Shown here piece by piece: positions 1 through 6,802 of a DNA stretch of 9,991 bases. Position numbers and translations under genes: made by a program. Source of the DNA: Coprococcus sp. GTDB taxonomy: Bacteria; Bacillota; Clostridia; Lachnospirales; Lachnospiraceae. Each line of letters begins with the position of its first letter. The stretch's first letter is position 1. The stretch is taken from the NCBI GenBank assembly GCA_016297495.1, contig JAEDGN010000072.1:1-9991 (forward strand), written 5' to 3'. Below the pieces are notes generated by a model. That model did no database searches. It saw only the letters and a program-made list of their open reading frames with translations, and had not been told where the DNA came from.

Positions 1-861
1 GGCAGAGTAGCACCACTTCTTGTGCCGTTAATGATCTCCAACATGGCGGCAGGTAATGTATCCATTCAGCTGGGACTGAAAGGAAAATGTACCAATGTGG
101 TGACAGCCTGTGCCACAGGTACTAACTGTATCGGTGATGCATTGCGTGCCGTACAGTATGGTGATGCAGATGTGATGTTTGCCGGCGGTACAGAGAGCTG
201 TATCTGTCCGACGGCTGTGGCCGGTTTTACAGGTTTGACAGCTCTTACTACAGCCAATGATCCGGCAAGGGCATCTATTCCGTTTGATAAGGACAGGGGC
301 GGTTTTGTCCTTGGGGAAGGAGCCGGTGTGATTGTTCTGGAGGAACTGGAGCATGCAAAGGCAAGAGGCGCAAAAATCTATGCCGAGCTGGCAGGCTATG
401 GCGCCACAGGTGATGCTTTCCATATCACTTCCCCTGCTGAAGATGGCAGCGGCGCTGCAAAAGCCATGGAACTGGCCATGGAGGAGGCTGGTATTGAACC
501 ATCCGACGTACAGTATATCAATGCTCATGGAACGGGTACTCATCACAATGATCTCTTTGAGACCTATGCCATTAAGAAGGCATTTGGAGATGCGGCCTAT
601 GAGCTGGTCATTAATTCAACGAAATCCATGATCGGACATCTTCTGGGCGCGGCTGGAGCTGTGGAATGTATTGCAGCGGTAAAAGCCATTCAGGAAGGAT
701 TTATCCATCAGACGATTGGCACAACAGTGACAGATGAGGAATGTGATCTGAATTATGCGGTCGGTGCTCCGGTGGAAAAAGAGATTCGTTATGCCATCAG
801 CAATTCCCTGGGATTCGGGGGACATAATGCTTCTCTTTTGATTAAGAAATATGAAGATTAG
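1..861 (+). CDS. fabF: 3-oxoacyl-ACP synthase II (KAS II), 5'-truncated by window edge
   Basis: Elongating condensing enzyme of type II fatty acid synthesis: it joins malonyl-ACP to acyl-ACP in the cytoplasm. The reading frame is open from base 1, so the first ATG inside (22) is not the real start; 286 residues are visible against about 410 for the family, so roughly the first 125 are missing. The thiolase-fold Cys-His-His triad is complete: the nucleophile Cys in VTACATGTN (codon 109-111), His in NAHGTGT (526-528) and His in STKSMIGH (637-639), the last preceded by the conserved Lys of STKS. The C-terminal GFGGHNASL loop, which carries the gating Phe, is intact. It is the first visible gene of a fab/acc operon; the next gene begins 11 bp after the stop. 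The identification as a KAS is secure. FabF rather than FabB is chosen from the operon type. Confidence 0.96.
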   Translation, partial: GRVAPLLVPLMISNMAAGNVSIQLGLKGKCTNVVTACATGTNCIGDALRAVQYGDADVMFAGGTESCICPTAVAGFTGLTALTTANDPARASIPFDKDRGGFVLGEGAGVIVLEELEHAKARGAKIYAELAGYGATGDAFHITSPAEDGSGAAKAMELAMEEAGIEPSDVQYINAHGTGTHHNDLFETYAIKKAFGDAAYELVINSTKSMIGHLLGAAGAVECIAAVKAIQEGFIHQTIGTTVTDEECDLNYAVGAPVEKEIRYAISNSLGFGGHNASLLIKKYED

Positions 862-864
862 GGG
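860..864 (+). promoter_or_regulatory. Ribosome binding site for accB
   Basis: AGGGG lies 8 bp before the ATG at 873 and overlaps the fabF stop. Its position favours ATG 873 over the in-frame GTG at 864, which lies inside the site and has no site of its own at a usable distance. Confidence 0.6.
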
Positions 865-872
865 TGCAGGGT

Positions 873-1355
873 ATGGAATTTGAAAATTTAATCAAACTCA
901 TTGAGGCGGTTTCCGATTCCTCACTGACCGGATTTAGATATGAGGATGACAATATCAGACTGTCCCTCAAGAAAGAAAAGGCACGATTGAAGACAGGCGG
1001 TGCTGCTGCGACGGTGCCGGCTGAAGCAGTGACGGCTGCTGTGGCAGAGCGGGATGTAATACCGGCTGCGGCAGGAGACACGGAGGCGGTTCATGTATCA
1101 TCCGAGGCTGAGAAAAAAGAAGGCTGCCTGGTGAAATCTCCGCTGGTTGGTACCTTTTATGCGGCTCCGGCTGAGGATGCGGATCCCTTTGTGGCGGTGG
1201 GTGATCAGGTAACGAAAGGCCAGGTTGTAGCCATCGTGGAGGCCATGAAGCTGATGAATGATATTGAAAGTGATTTTGCAGGTACTGTTGCGGAGGTTCT
1301 GGTGGAGAACGGAGAACTGGTGGAATACGGGCAGCCGCTGTTTAGGATTGTATAG
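873..1355 (+). CDS. accB: Acetyl-CoA carboxylase biotin carboxyl carrier protein
   Basis: Carries biotin between the biotin carboxylase (AccC) and the carboxyltransferase (AccDA) in malonyl-CoA synthesis. It is 160 residues long from ATG 873, the usual length for AccB. The N-terminal segment (MEFENLIKLIEAV, about residues 1-40) is typical of the family. An Ala/Pro/Glu-rich flexible linker follows (about 45-80), then the biotinyl (lipoyl-like) domain from about residue 85. The biotin-accepting lysine is K126 in the motif EAMKLMN (codon 1248-1250). A GTG at 864 in the same frame would add three residues. The gene sits 11 bp after fabF and 11 bp before fabZ, consistent with co-transcription. BirA, which would biotinylate it, is not in the window. 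Confidence 0.96.
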   Translation: MEFENLIKLIEAVSDSSLTGFRYEDDNIRLSLKKEKARLKTGGAAATVPAEAVTAAVAERDVIPAAAGDTEAVHVSSEAEKKEGCLVKSPLVGTFYAAPAEDADPFVAVGDQVTKGQVVAIVEAMKLMNDIESDFAGTVAEVLVENGELVEYGQPLFRIV

Positions 1356-1366
1356 AGGAGATTCAG

Positions 1367-1795
1367 ATGAAGCATTTGGGAATTAAAGAGATAGAAGCAA
1401 TTATTCCCCACAGACATCCGTTTCTGCTGGTGGATTATATAGAGGATTATGAGCCGGGCGAATATGCCGTGGGTTACAAATGCGTTACCTTCAGGGAGGA
1501 TTTCTTTGCGGGACATTTCCCGCAGGAGCCTGTGATGCCGGGCGTGCTGATCATAGAGGCTTTGGCTCAGGTGGGCGCTGTTGCTGCCCTGGTTAAAGAA
1601 GAAAATAAAGGCAAACTGGGATATTTCGGCGGGATTAAAAACTGTCGATTCCGCAGGAAAGTGATTCCGGGAGATAAACTGAAGCTGGAGGCGAAGATTA
1701 TTCGTCAGAAAGGTCCGGTCGTAGTGGGTGAAGCCATAGCATCCGTTGACGGAGAAGTGGCTGTAAAGGCTGAACTGACTCTGATGATAGGATAG
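1367..1795 (+). CDS. fabZ: 3-hydroxyacyl-ACP dehydratase
   Basis: Hot-dog-fold dehydratase that converts 3-hydroxyacyl-ACP to trans-2-enoyl-ACP in fatty acid elongation. It is 142 residues long, a normal FabZ length. The signature region AGHFPQEPVMPGVLIIEALA contains the catalytic His50 and Glu64, and the N-terminal IIPHRHPFLLVD block is also characteristic. AGGAG at 1356-1360 lies 6 bp before the ATG. The gene lies between accB and accC, a common arrangement in clostridial FAS operons. FabA-type isomerase activity cannot be excluded from sequence alone, but this motif pattern and length are those of FabZ. Confidence 0.96.
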   Translation: MKHLGIKEIEAIIPHRHPFLLVDYIEDYEPGEYAVGYKCVTFREDFFAGHFPQEPVMPGVLIIEALAQVGAVAALVKEENKGKLGYFGGIKNCRFRRKVIPGDKLKLEAKIIRQKGPVVVGEAIASVDGEVAVKAELTLMIG

Positions 1796-1801
1796 AAAGC
1801 T

Positions 1802-3163
1802 ATGATTAGAAAAGTATTGATTGCAAACCGCGGTGAAATTGCGGTCAGGATCATCCGCGCCTGCCGCGAGATGGGCATCGAGACAGTCGCTGTTTATTCA
1901 GAGGCGGACAGAGAGGCCCTTCATACACAGCTGGCGGATGAAGCTATTTGCATTGGTCCTGCGCCGTCTGCGGACAGCTATTTGAATATGGAGCAGATTA
2001 TCAGCGCTACCATCGTATCTGGTGCTGATGCCATTCATCCGGGGTTCGGATTTTTGTCGGAGAACAGTAAATTTGCAGAGCTGTGCGAGCAGTGTCATAT
2101 TATATTCATCGGACCTTCATCGGAGGTCATCAGGAAGCTGGGGCATAAATCCAATGCCAGAAATACAATGGCGGCAGCAGGTGTGCCCATTATCCCCGGA
2201 AGTAATGAACCGCTTTATGATGCGTCGGAAGCAGCAGAGATTGCAGATAAAATCGGCTATCCTGTCATTGTGAAAGCGGCCCTTGGCGGCGGAGGCAAAG
2301 GCATGCGGGTGGCTGAGAGTCCGGAAGAGCTGGAGACGGCATTTCGCACAGCTCAGAAGGAAGCGGAAGCGGCCTTTGGTGACGGTACCATGTATCTGGA
2401 ACATTTTGTTCAGCATCCGAAGCATATCGAGTTCCAGATTCTGGCCGATAAGTATGGACATGTGATCCATCTGGGAGAGCGCGACTGTTCTATTCAGAGA
2501 AATCACCAGAAGCTGATCGAGGAATCGCCCTGCGCAGTCATTTCTGATGAGCTGAGGCAGCAAATGGGAGAGGCAGCTGTAAAAGCGGCGAAAGCGGCTC
2601 ATTACGAGAATGCCGGTACCATTGAATTTTTACTGGAGAAAACGGGTCGGTTCTATTTTATGGAAATGAATACAAGAATCCAGGTAGAGCATCCGGTCAC
2701 GGAATGGGTGACGGGTATTGACCTGATCAAGGAGCAGATCCGTATTGCAGATGGCAGAGAGCTGTCCTGCAGGCAGGAAGATGTGAAGCTGACGGGACAT
2801 GCCATTGAATGTAGGATCAATGCGGAAAACCCGGCGCAGAACTTCAGGCCCTGTCCGGGGAAGATTACAGATATGTATCTTCCGGGCGGCAAAGGTATTC
2901 GCATAGATTCAGCCATTTACAGCGGATATAGGGTTCCGCCCTATTATGATAATATGCTGGCAAAGCTCATTGTATTTGCCAGAAACAGGAATGAAGCTAT
3001 TACAAAAATGAGAAGCGCCCTTGGAGAGGTCATCATAGAGGGTGTGGATACCAACGTGGATTACCAGTATGAGATATTCAATCATCCTGATTATCAGACG
3101 GGTGAATTCGATATCGAGTTTATAGCAGATAAAGATCAGGAATTGCTGGAAGCAATCAAATAA
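1802..3163 (+). CDS. accC: Acetyl-CoA carboxylase biotin carboxylase subunit
   Basis: ATP-grasp enzyme that carboxylates the biotin of AccB using bicarbonate and ATP, the first half-reaction of acetyl-CoA carboxylase. It is 453 residues long, matching the roughly 450 of the family. Visible are the N-terminal domain (IANRGEIAVRIIRA), the ATP-grasp lid with VKAALGGGGKGMRV (K158, glycines 162-165) and the active-site block EMNTRIQVEHPVTE, with E288 and R292 at the same numbers as the E. coli catalytic residues. A C-terminal domain with GHAIECRINAE follows. Only a weak purine-rich stretch precedes the ATG, and the fabZ stop is 6 bp upstream, so translational coupling to fabZ is likely. The protein is full length with no missing key residue. 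Confidence 0.97.
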   Translation: MIRKVLIANRGEIAVRIIRACREMGIETVAVYSEADREALHTQLADEAICIGPAPSADSYLNMEQIISATIVSGADAIHPGFGFLSENSKFAELCEQCHIIFIGPSSEVIRKLGHKSNARNTMAAAGVPIIPGSNEPLYDASEAAEIADKIGYPVIVKAALGGGGKGMRVAESPEELETAFRTAQKEAEAAFGDGTMYLEHFVQHPKHIEFQILADKYGHVIHLGERDCSIQRNHQKLIEESPCAVISDELRQQMGEAAVKAAKAAHYENAGTIEFLLEKTGRFYFMEMNTRIQVEHPVTEWVTGIDLIKEQIRIADGRELSCRQEDVKLTGHAIECRINAENPAQNFRPCPGKITDMYLPGGKGIRIDSAIYSGYRVPPYYDNMLAKLIVFARNRNEAITKMRSALGEVIIEGVDTNVDYQYEIFNHPDYQTGEFDIEFIADKDQELLEAIK

Positions 3164-3172
3164 AATTTGATG

Positions 3173-3180
3173 AGGAGGTG
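3173..3180 (+). promoter_or_regulatory. Strong ribosome binding site for the accDA fusion
   Basis: AGGAGGTG is a near-perfect anti-16S match located 5 bp before the GTG at 3186. It fixes the GTG as the start in preference to the in-frame ATG at 3201. Confidence 0.75.
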
Positions 3181-3185
3181 CAGCA

Positions 3186-4967
3186 GTGAAGTTATCCAAT
3201 ATGTTTAAGAAGACGAATCGCAAGAATTATATTTCTCTGGCCGATGTTCAGATGACAGATTCCCACAGAAATATTTCTGAAGGTGAATCCGCCGCAGCCT
3301 CCGGGAAAACCAAAGATGCTGTTCCGGAGGTTCCTGAAGGTCTTATGAAAAAGTGCAATGCATGTAAAGCTGCGGTGCTGGCAGAGAGCATCAGAGACAA
3401 TTATTATGTTTGTCCGAAATGCGGCAATTATTTCAGTGTGCCGGCCATGAGGCGTATCAGTATGGTCGTGGACAGGGGCAGTTTTCAGGAATGGGATACG
3501 GGACTTGTATCCGGCAATCCTCTTCGTTATAAAGGATATGAGGAAAAGGTCGAGGCTCTTCGTGAGAAGACACGGCTGGATGAAGCTGTGATAACCGGAA
3601 AGGCAAAAATAGGCGGCAGTGATGTGGTCATTGGTGTCTGTGATGGCCGCTTTATGATGGGAAGTATGGGAAAAGTAGTCGGCGAGAAAATTACCCGGGC
3701 CATTGAGAGGGCGACGGATGAAAAGATGCCGGTGATTATTTTTGCCTGTTCCGGAGGCGCCAGAATGCAGGAGGGTATACATTCTCTGATGCAGATGGCC
3801 AAGACATCTGCGGCTCTGAAACGGCATCACGATGCAGGTCAGCTGTATGTCACGGTATCGACTAATCCTACGACTGGTGGTGTGACCGCCAGTTTTGCCA
3901 TGCTGGGAGATATCATTCTTGCGGAACCGAAGGCTTTGATCGGGTTTGCGGGGCCAAGGGTCATTGAACAGACCATTGGACAGAAGCTTCCGAAGGGATT
4001 CCAGCGGTCTGAGTTTCTGCTGGAGCATGGATTTGTGGATAAAATTGTGGAAAGACCGCAGCTTAGGCAGACACTGGAGCATATCATTAAGCTTCATGAG
4101 AAAAATGAGAAGCTGCAGGAAGAAAAGGTGATAACGGCGGCTGCAAAGTCCGGGATGAAGAATGGAAAGACTGCCGGATCCCGCCGCATGACAGCATGGG
4201 ACAGAGTCCAGCTGTCCAGGAAAAAGAATCGTCCTGTGGGACTGGACTATATTCAGAATCTTTTTACAGATTTCATTGAATTTCATGGTGACCGCTATTA
4301 TAAAGATGATCCTGCCATTGTGGGCGGCATTGCCCGTTTCCATGGACTGCCGGTGACGGTGATTGCTCAGGAAAAGGGAAGAAATACAAAAGAAAATATA
4401 GAGAACAATTTCGGAATGCCGTCACCGGACGGTTACAGAAAAGCATTGCGGCTTATGAAACAGGCGGAAAAATTTGGACGTCCCGTTATCTGTTTTGTGG
4501 ATACACCGGGAGCCTTCTGCGGACTGGAAGCGGAGGAGCGGGGGCAGGGAGAGGCCATCGCCCGGAATCTTTTTGAAATGTCAGGCCTGAAGGTTCCTGT
4601 CCTGTCCGTGGTCATTGGTGAAGGCGGAAGCGGCGGCGCTCTGGCCATGGCAGTGGCAGATGAAGTATGGATGCTGGAAAATTCCATCTATTCGATTCTG
4701 TCACCGGAAGGTTTCGCAAGCATTCTGTGGAAAGACAGTAAGCGGGCCAGCGAGGCAGCCGGTGTCATGAGGCTGACAGCAGGAGACCTCAAAAAAGCCG
4801 GTGTTGTGGAGAGGGTATTTACAGAACCGGAGGATTTTACAGCGGAGACTCTGACGGAGGTGACAAATATCATGGATACCTGTATCAGGGAATTCCTTGA
4901 AAGCCGTATGAAGCTGTCGGTGGAGGAACTGACTGAAAGAAGATACGAGCGTTTCCGCAGAATGTGA
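3186..4967 (+). CDS. accDA: Fused acetyl-CoA carboxylase carboxyltransferase, beta (AccD) then alpha (AccA)
   Basis: Transfers the carboxyl group from carboxybiotin-AccB to acetyl-CoA to give malonyl-CoA. It is a single 593-residue chain with a GTG start. Residues about 1-310 are AccD. They include a four-cysteine zinc ribbon (C57, C60, C76, C79; CxxC-x15-CxxC) and the oxyanion-type motif SGGARMQEG (189-197). Residues about 310-334 form a Lys/Gly/Ala-rich linker. Residues from about 335 (MTAWDRVQLSRKKNRP) to the end are AccA, with VDTPGAFCGLEAEERGQ and GEGGSGGALA (478-487). In E. coli these are two separate proteins. No stop or frameshift separates the halves, and the internal ATG at 4188 has no recognisable ribosome binding site. 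It lies 22 bp after accC. Both halves appear complete and active. Confidence 0.95.
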   Translation: MKLSNMFKKTNRKNYISLADVQMTDSHRNISEGESAAASGKTKDAVPEVPEGLMKKCNACKAAVLAESIRDNYYVCPKCGNYFSVPAMRRISMVVDRGSFQEWDTGLVSGNPLRYKGYEEKVEALREKTRLDEAVITGKAKIGGSDVVIGVCDGRFMMGSMGKVVGEKITRAIERATDEKMPVIIFACSGGARMQEGIHSLMQMAKTSAALKRHHDAGQLYVTVSTNPTTGGVTASFAMLGDIILAEPKALIGFAGPRVIEQTIGQKLPKGFQRSEFLLEHGFVDKIVERPQLRQTLEHIIKLHEKNEKLQEEKVITAAAKSGMKNGKTAGSRRMTAWDRVQLSRKKNRPVGLDYIQNLFTDFIEFHGDRYYKDDPAIVGGIARFHGLPVTVIAQEKGRNTKENIENNFGMPSPDGYRKALRLMKQAEKFGRPVICFVDTPGAFCGLEAEERGQGEAIARNLFEMSGLKVPVLSVVIGEGGSGGALAMAVADEVWMLENSIYSILSPEGFASILWKDSKRASEAAGVMRLTAGDLKKAGVVERVFTEPEDFTAETLTEVTNIMDTCIREFLESRMKLSVEELTERRYERFRRM

Positions 4968-4975
4968 CAGATGTC

Positions 4976-4983
4976 AGGAAGGA
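4976..4983 (+). promoter_or_regulatory. Ribosome binding site deciding the FabK-like start
   Basis: AGGAAGGA ends 7 bp before the ATG at 4991. This favours that start over the in-frame GTG at 4964, which would overlap the accDA stop codon by four bases and has no comparable site. Confidence 0.6.
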
Positions 4984-4990
4984 AAATATT

Positions 4991-6052
4991 ATGGATTATC
5001 CATCATTTAACATAGGAGATTTGCATATAAAAAAGCCATTGATTCAGGGAGGTATGGGCATCGGTATCAGTCTGTCCGGTCTTGCCGGTGCGGTGGCCCG
5101 TGAGGGCGGCATTGGCATCATATCTACGGCCCAGATAGGCTTCCGGGAACCGGATTTTGAAGATAATCCTTTGAAGGCCAATATAAGGGCCATTGGTTCG
5201 GAACTGGCAAAGGCAAGAAAGATTGCTCCGAAGGGGATCATCGGTTTTAATATCATGGTGGCGGCGAGGGATTATGAGGCCCATGTAAGGGCAGCAGCAG
5301 ACGCCGGCACCGATCTGATCGTATCGGGTGCCGGACTTCCTGTGGATCTTCCGTCTTTTGTTCAGGGAAGTCAAACGAAGATCGCCCCCATTGTTTCCAC
5401 AGAGAAATCGGCAAAGGTCATCCTGAAATACTGGGATAAAAAATACAGCCGGACGGCGGATATGGTAGTTATAGAAGGGCCGGAGGCGGGCGGGCATCTG
5501 GGATTTACAAGAGAGCAGCTGGATGATTTCGATGGGCCCTCCTATGACAGCGAAGTCCGAAGGATTCTTCAGGTGATCAAGTCATATGGGGAAAAGTTTG
5601 CCTGTCATATTCCGGTGGCTCTGGCCGGTGGTATCTCGAGTGCGGCTGATGTGGCTCATGCTTTCAGCCTCGGGGTTGACGCGGTTCAGGTGGCTACCCG
5701 GTTTGTCACAACAGAGGAATGTGATGCGGATATCCGCTATAAAGAAGCCTATCTGAATGCAAAGCAGGAAGACATTCAGATTGTAAAAAGTCCGGTGGGT
5801 ATGCCGGGACGTGCCATCATGAATGATTTTATGAAGCGTATTATGGATGGTGAAAAATGCCCGCCAAAGAAATGTCTGACTTGTATGAAGGGCTGTAATC
5901 CGGCAGAAACTTCATATTGCATTACGGAGGCACTAATTCATGCGGCAAAAGGTGAGACGGATAAAGCTTTGCTTTTCTGCGGTGCCGACGCATGGAAGGC
6001 AGATAAAATTGAGACGGTTAGAGACGTTATGGATGCGTTGATCGGAGCATAA
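4991..6052 (+). CDS. FabK / nitronate monooxygenase-family flavoprotein, candidate enoyl-ACP reductase
   Basis: FMN-dependent TIM-barrel oxidoreductase of the 2-nitropropane dioxygenase/FabK family, 353 residues from ATG 4991. Visible signatures are IQGGMGIGISLSGLAGAVA at the N-terminus, IVSGAGLP, the EGPEAGGHLG motif with H169 (FabK places its conserved His in the equivalent EGMEAGGHIG), and the phosphate-binding strands ALAGGISSAADV and GVDAVQVATRFV. Unlike S. pneumoniae FabK as I recall it, the C-terminal part carries a cysteine cluster C290-x4-C295-x2-C298-x3-C302-x7-C310, which could bind metal or an Fe-S cluster; that is inference. As the last gene of the FAS operon, 23 bp after accDA, it may reduce enoyl-ACP. 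Family members are also annotated as nitronate monooxygenases, so no symbol is given. Whether a canonical fabK lies upstream of the window is unknown. Confidence 0.85.
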   Translation: MDYPSFNIGDLHIKKPLIQGGMGIGISLSGLAGAVAREGGIGIISTAQIGFREPDFEDNPLKANIRAIGSELAKARKIAPKGIIGFNIMVAARDYEAHVRAAADAGTDLIVSGAGLPVDLPSFVQGSQTKIAPIVSTEKSAKVILKYWDKKYSRTADMVVIEGPEAGGHLGFTREQLDDFDGPSYDSEVRRILQVIKSYGEKFACHIPVALAGGISSAADVAHAFSLGVDAVQVATRFVTTEECDADIRYKEAYLNAKQEDIQIVKSPVGMPGRAIMNDFMKRIMDGEKCPPKKCLTCMKGCNPAETSYCITEALIHAAKGETDKALLFCGADAWKADKIETVRDVMDALIGA

Positions 6053-6057
6053 GTACG

Positions 6058-6098
6058 GGGCTGCAGTACAATTGTTACAGGCAATTGTACTGCAGCCC
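6058..6098 (+). terminator. Perfect 17-bp inverted repeat after the FAS operon (possible terminator, no T-tract)
   Basis: The left arm GGGCTGCAGTACAATTG (6058-6074) and the right arm CAATTGTACTGCAGCCC (6082-6098) are perfect reverse complements around a 7-nt loop. It begins 5 bp after the last stop of the operon, where a terminator is expected. The downstream sequence (TATGTCTATAT) lacks the run of T residues of a classical intrinsic terminator, so it may terminate poorly, stabilise a 3' end or act as a protein site. Confidence 0.55.
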
Positions 6099-6104
6099 TA
6101 TGTC

Positions 6105-6147
6105 TATATGGCCAGTATTTGACAAAATTTTAGAATATATATGGCCA
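6105..6147 (+). repeat. Two direct copies of TATATGGCCA upstream of the PlsY-like gene
   Basis: TATATGGCCA occurs at 6105-6114 and 6138-6147, 33 bp apart (about three helical turns). Each copy contains the palindrome TGGCCA. A consensus-like TTGACA (6119-6124) lies between them. It could be a regulator site or chance; no protein is assigned. Confidence 0.35.
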
Positions 6148-6155
6148 TAATCATG

Positions 6156-6161
6156 TATAAT
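6156..6161 (+). promoter_or_regulatory. Possible -10 element for the PlsY-like gene
   Basis: An exact TATAAT lies 33 bp before the chosen ATG (6195). The only good -35 hexamer, TTGACA at 6119-6124, is 31 bp away, far longer than the usual 17, and no good -35 lies at the proper distance. A promoter here would depend on the -10 alone or on an activator. Read-through from the FAS operon is the alternative. Confidence 0.35.
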
Positions 6162-6194
6162 AATGGTAATGCGGATCAGAGAGGTAGGACAACG

Positions 6195-6794
6195 ATGATA
6201 GGAATGCGTTTGCTGGCCATGGGAGCAGGCTATATTTTTGGTAATTTTCTTACGGCTGATGTGGTGGCAAGGCTATGCACGGGCAAGAGAGCAGAAGAGA
6301 TTGGCTCCGGCAATCCGGGAATGGCCAATATTATGAGTCATGTGGGGAAGAAAGCTGGAGTTGTTGTGCTTTTGGGAGATATAGTTAAGACTTTGCTGGC
6401 CTTTATGGCTGCATGGCGGCTGACAGGATCGTTTATTGACGATGCTGCCTTGTTGTGGGCAGGAATGGGTGCGGTACTGGGGCATAATTTTCCTGTATGG
6501 AATCATTTCCGGGGAGGTAAGGGTGTGACGGTGACCTGCACCTGGCTCATTATATACATGCCTTTATGGGGAACAGTTTGCTGCATTGCCGGCGGTGTGC
6601 TGACTCTGCTGACAGGTTATCTGCCTCTGGGTGCGGTGCTGATTGCACTTTTTGCTGTTCCTGCCGCATTTCTTAGTAAAGGATTGGAAGCCGGAATATG
6701 CATGACAGTTTTTTTGCTGCTCATGATATCCCGGCATTACCGCGGATTAAAGCGAATGGCAGATAAAAAGGAGAAGCGGTTTTTCCGTAAATAA
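6195..6794 (+). CDS. PlsY-like acyl-phosphate:glycerol-3-phosphate acyltransferase family membrane protein (divergent)
   Basis: PlsY acylates glycerol-3-phosphate from acyl-phosphate at the membrane, the first step of phospholipid synthesis. This 199-residue protein has PlsY motif 1 (GSGNPGMANI, residues 37-46) and motif 2 (GHNFPVWNHFRGGKG, 96-110), and about five to seven hydrophobic helices. It differs from the family at two places. The motif 1 Arg (as in NTFR of S. pneumoniae PlsY) is replaced by Ser48, and motif 3, normally RHxxN, reads RHYRG (180-184), so the Asn is lost. The start at 6195 is chosen for AGAGGT at 6180-6185; an upstream in-frame ATG at 6141 lies in the presumed promoter region. 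The Lys/Arg-rich tail is probably cytoplasmic. Placement beside the FAS operon fits lipid synthesis, but catalytic activity is uncertain and the symbol is withheld. Confidence 0.82.
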   Translation: MIGMRLLAMGAGYIFGNFLTADVVARLCTGKRAEEIGSGNPGMANIMSHVGKKAGVVVLLGDIVKTLLAFMAAWRLTGSFIDDAALLWAGMGAVLGHNFPVWNHFRGGKGVTVTCTWLIIYMPLWGTVCCIAGGVLTLLTGYLPLGAVLIALFAVPAAFLSKGLEAGICMTVFLLLMISRHYRGLKRMADKKEKRFFRK

Positions 6795-6802
6795 AGAATA
6801 AT

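Noticed and set aside
28..546. Minus-strand open frame of 172 codons opposite fabF
   Set aside because: Cys/Thr/Ser-rich translation without a family signature, opposite a well-conserved fabF active-site region.
2117..2602. Minus-strand open frame of 161 codons opposite accC
   Set aside because: No domain, no good ribosome site, and opposite the ATP-grasp core of accC.
3192..4343. Long open frame on the minus strand (383 codons) opposite accDA
   Set aside because: It lies entirely inside the convincing accDA gene and its translation is a His/Arg/Ile-rich mixture with no recognisable domain, as expected for an antisense shadow.
4964..4990. Upstream GTG start of the FabK-like protein overlapping the accDA stop
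   Set aside because: It would add nine residues with no family match, while ATG 4991 has AGGAAGGA at the right distance. Four-base overlap coupling cannot be fully excluded.
6141..6194. Upstream ATG start of the PlsY-like protein
   Set aside because: The extra 18 residues (MAIIMYNNGNADQ...) are hydrophilic and precede the expected first membrane helix. The region includes the possible TATAAT, and AGAGGT supports ATG 6195.
6760..6802. Possible small hairpin CGG-TTTTT-CCG at the end of the PlsY-like gene as a terminator
   Set aside because: The stem is only three to four base pairs and no T-tract follows on either strand at the right place.
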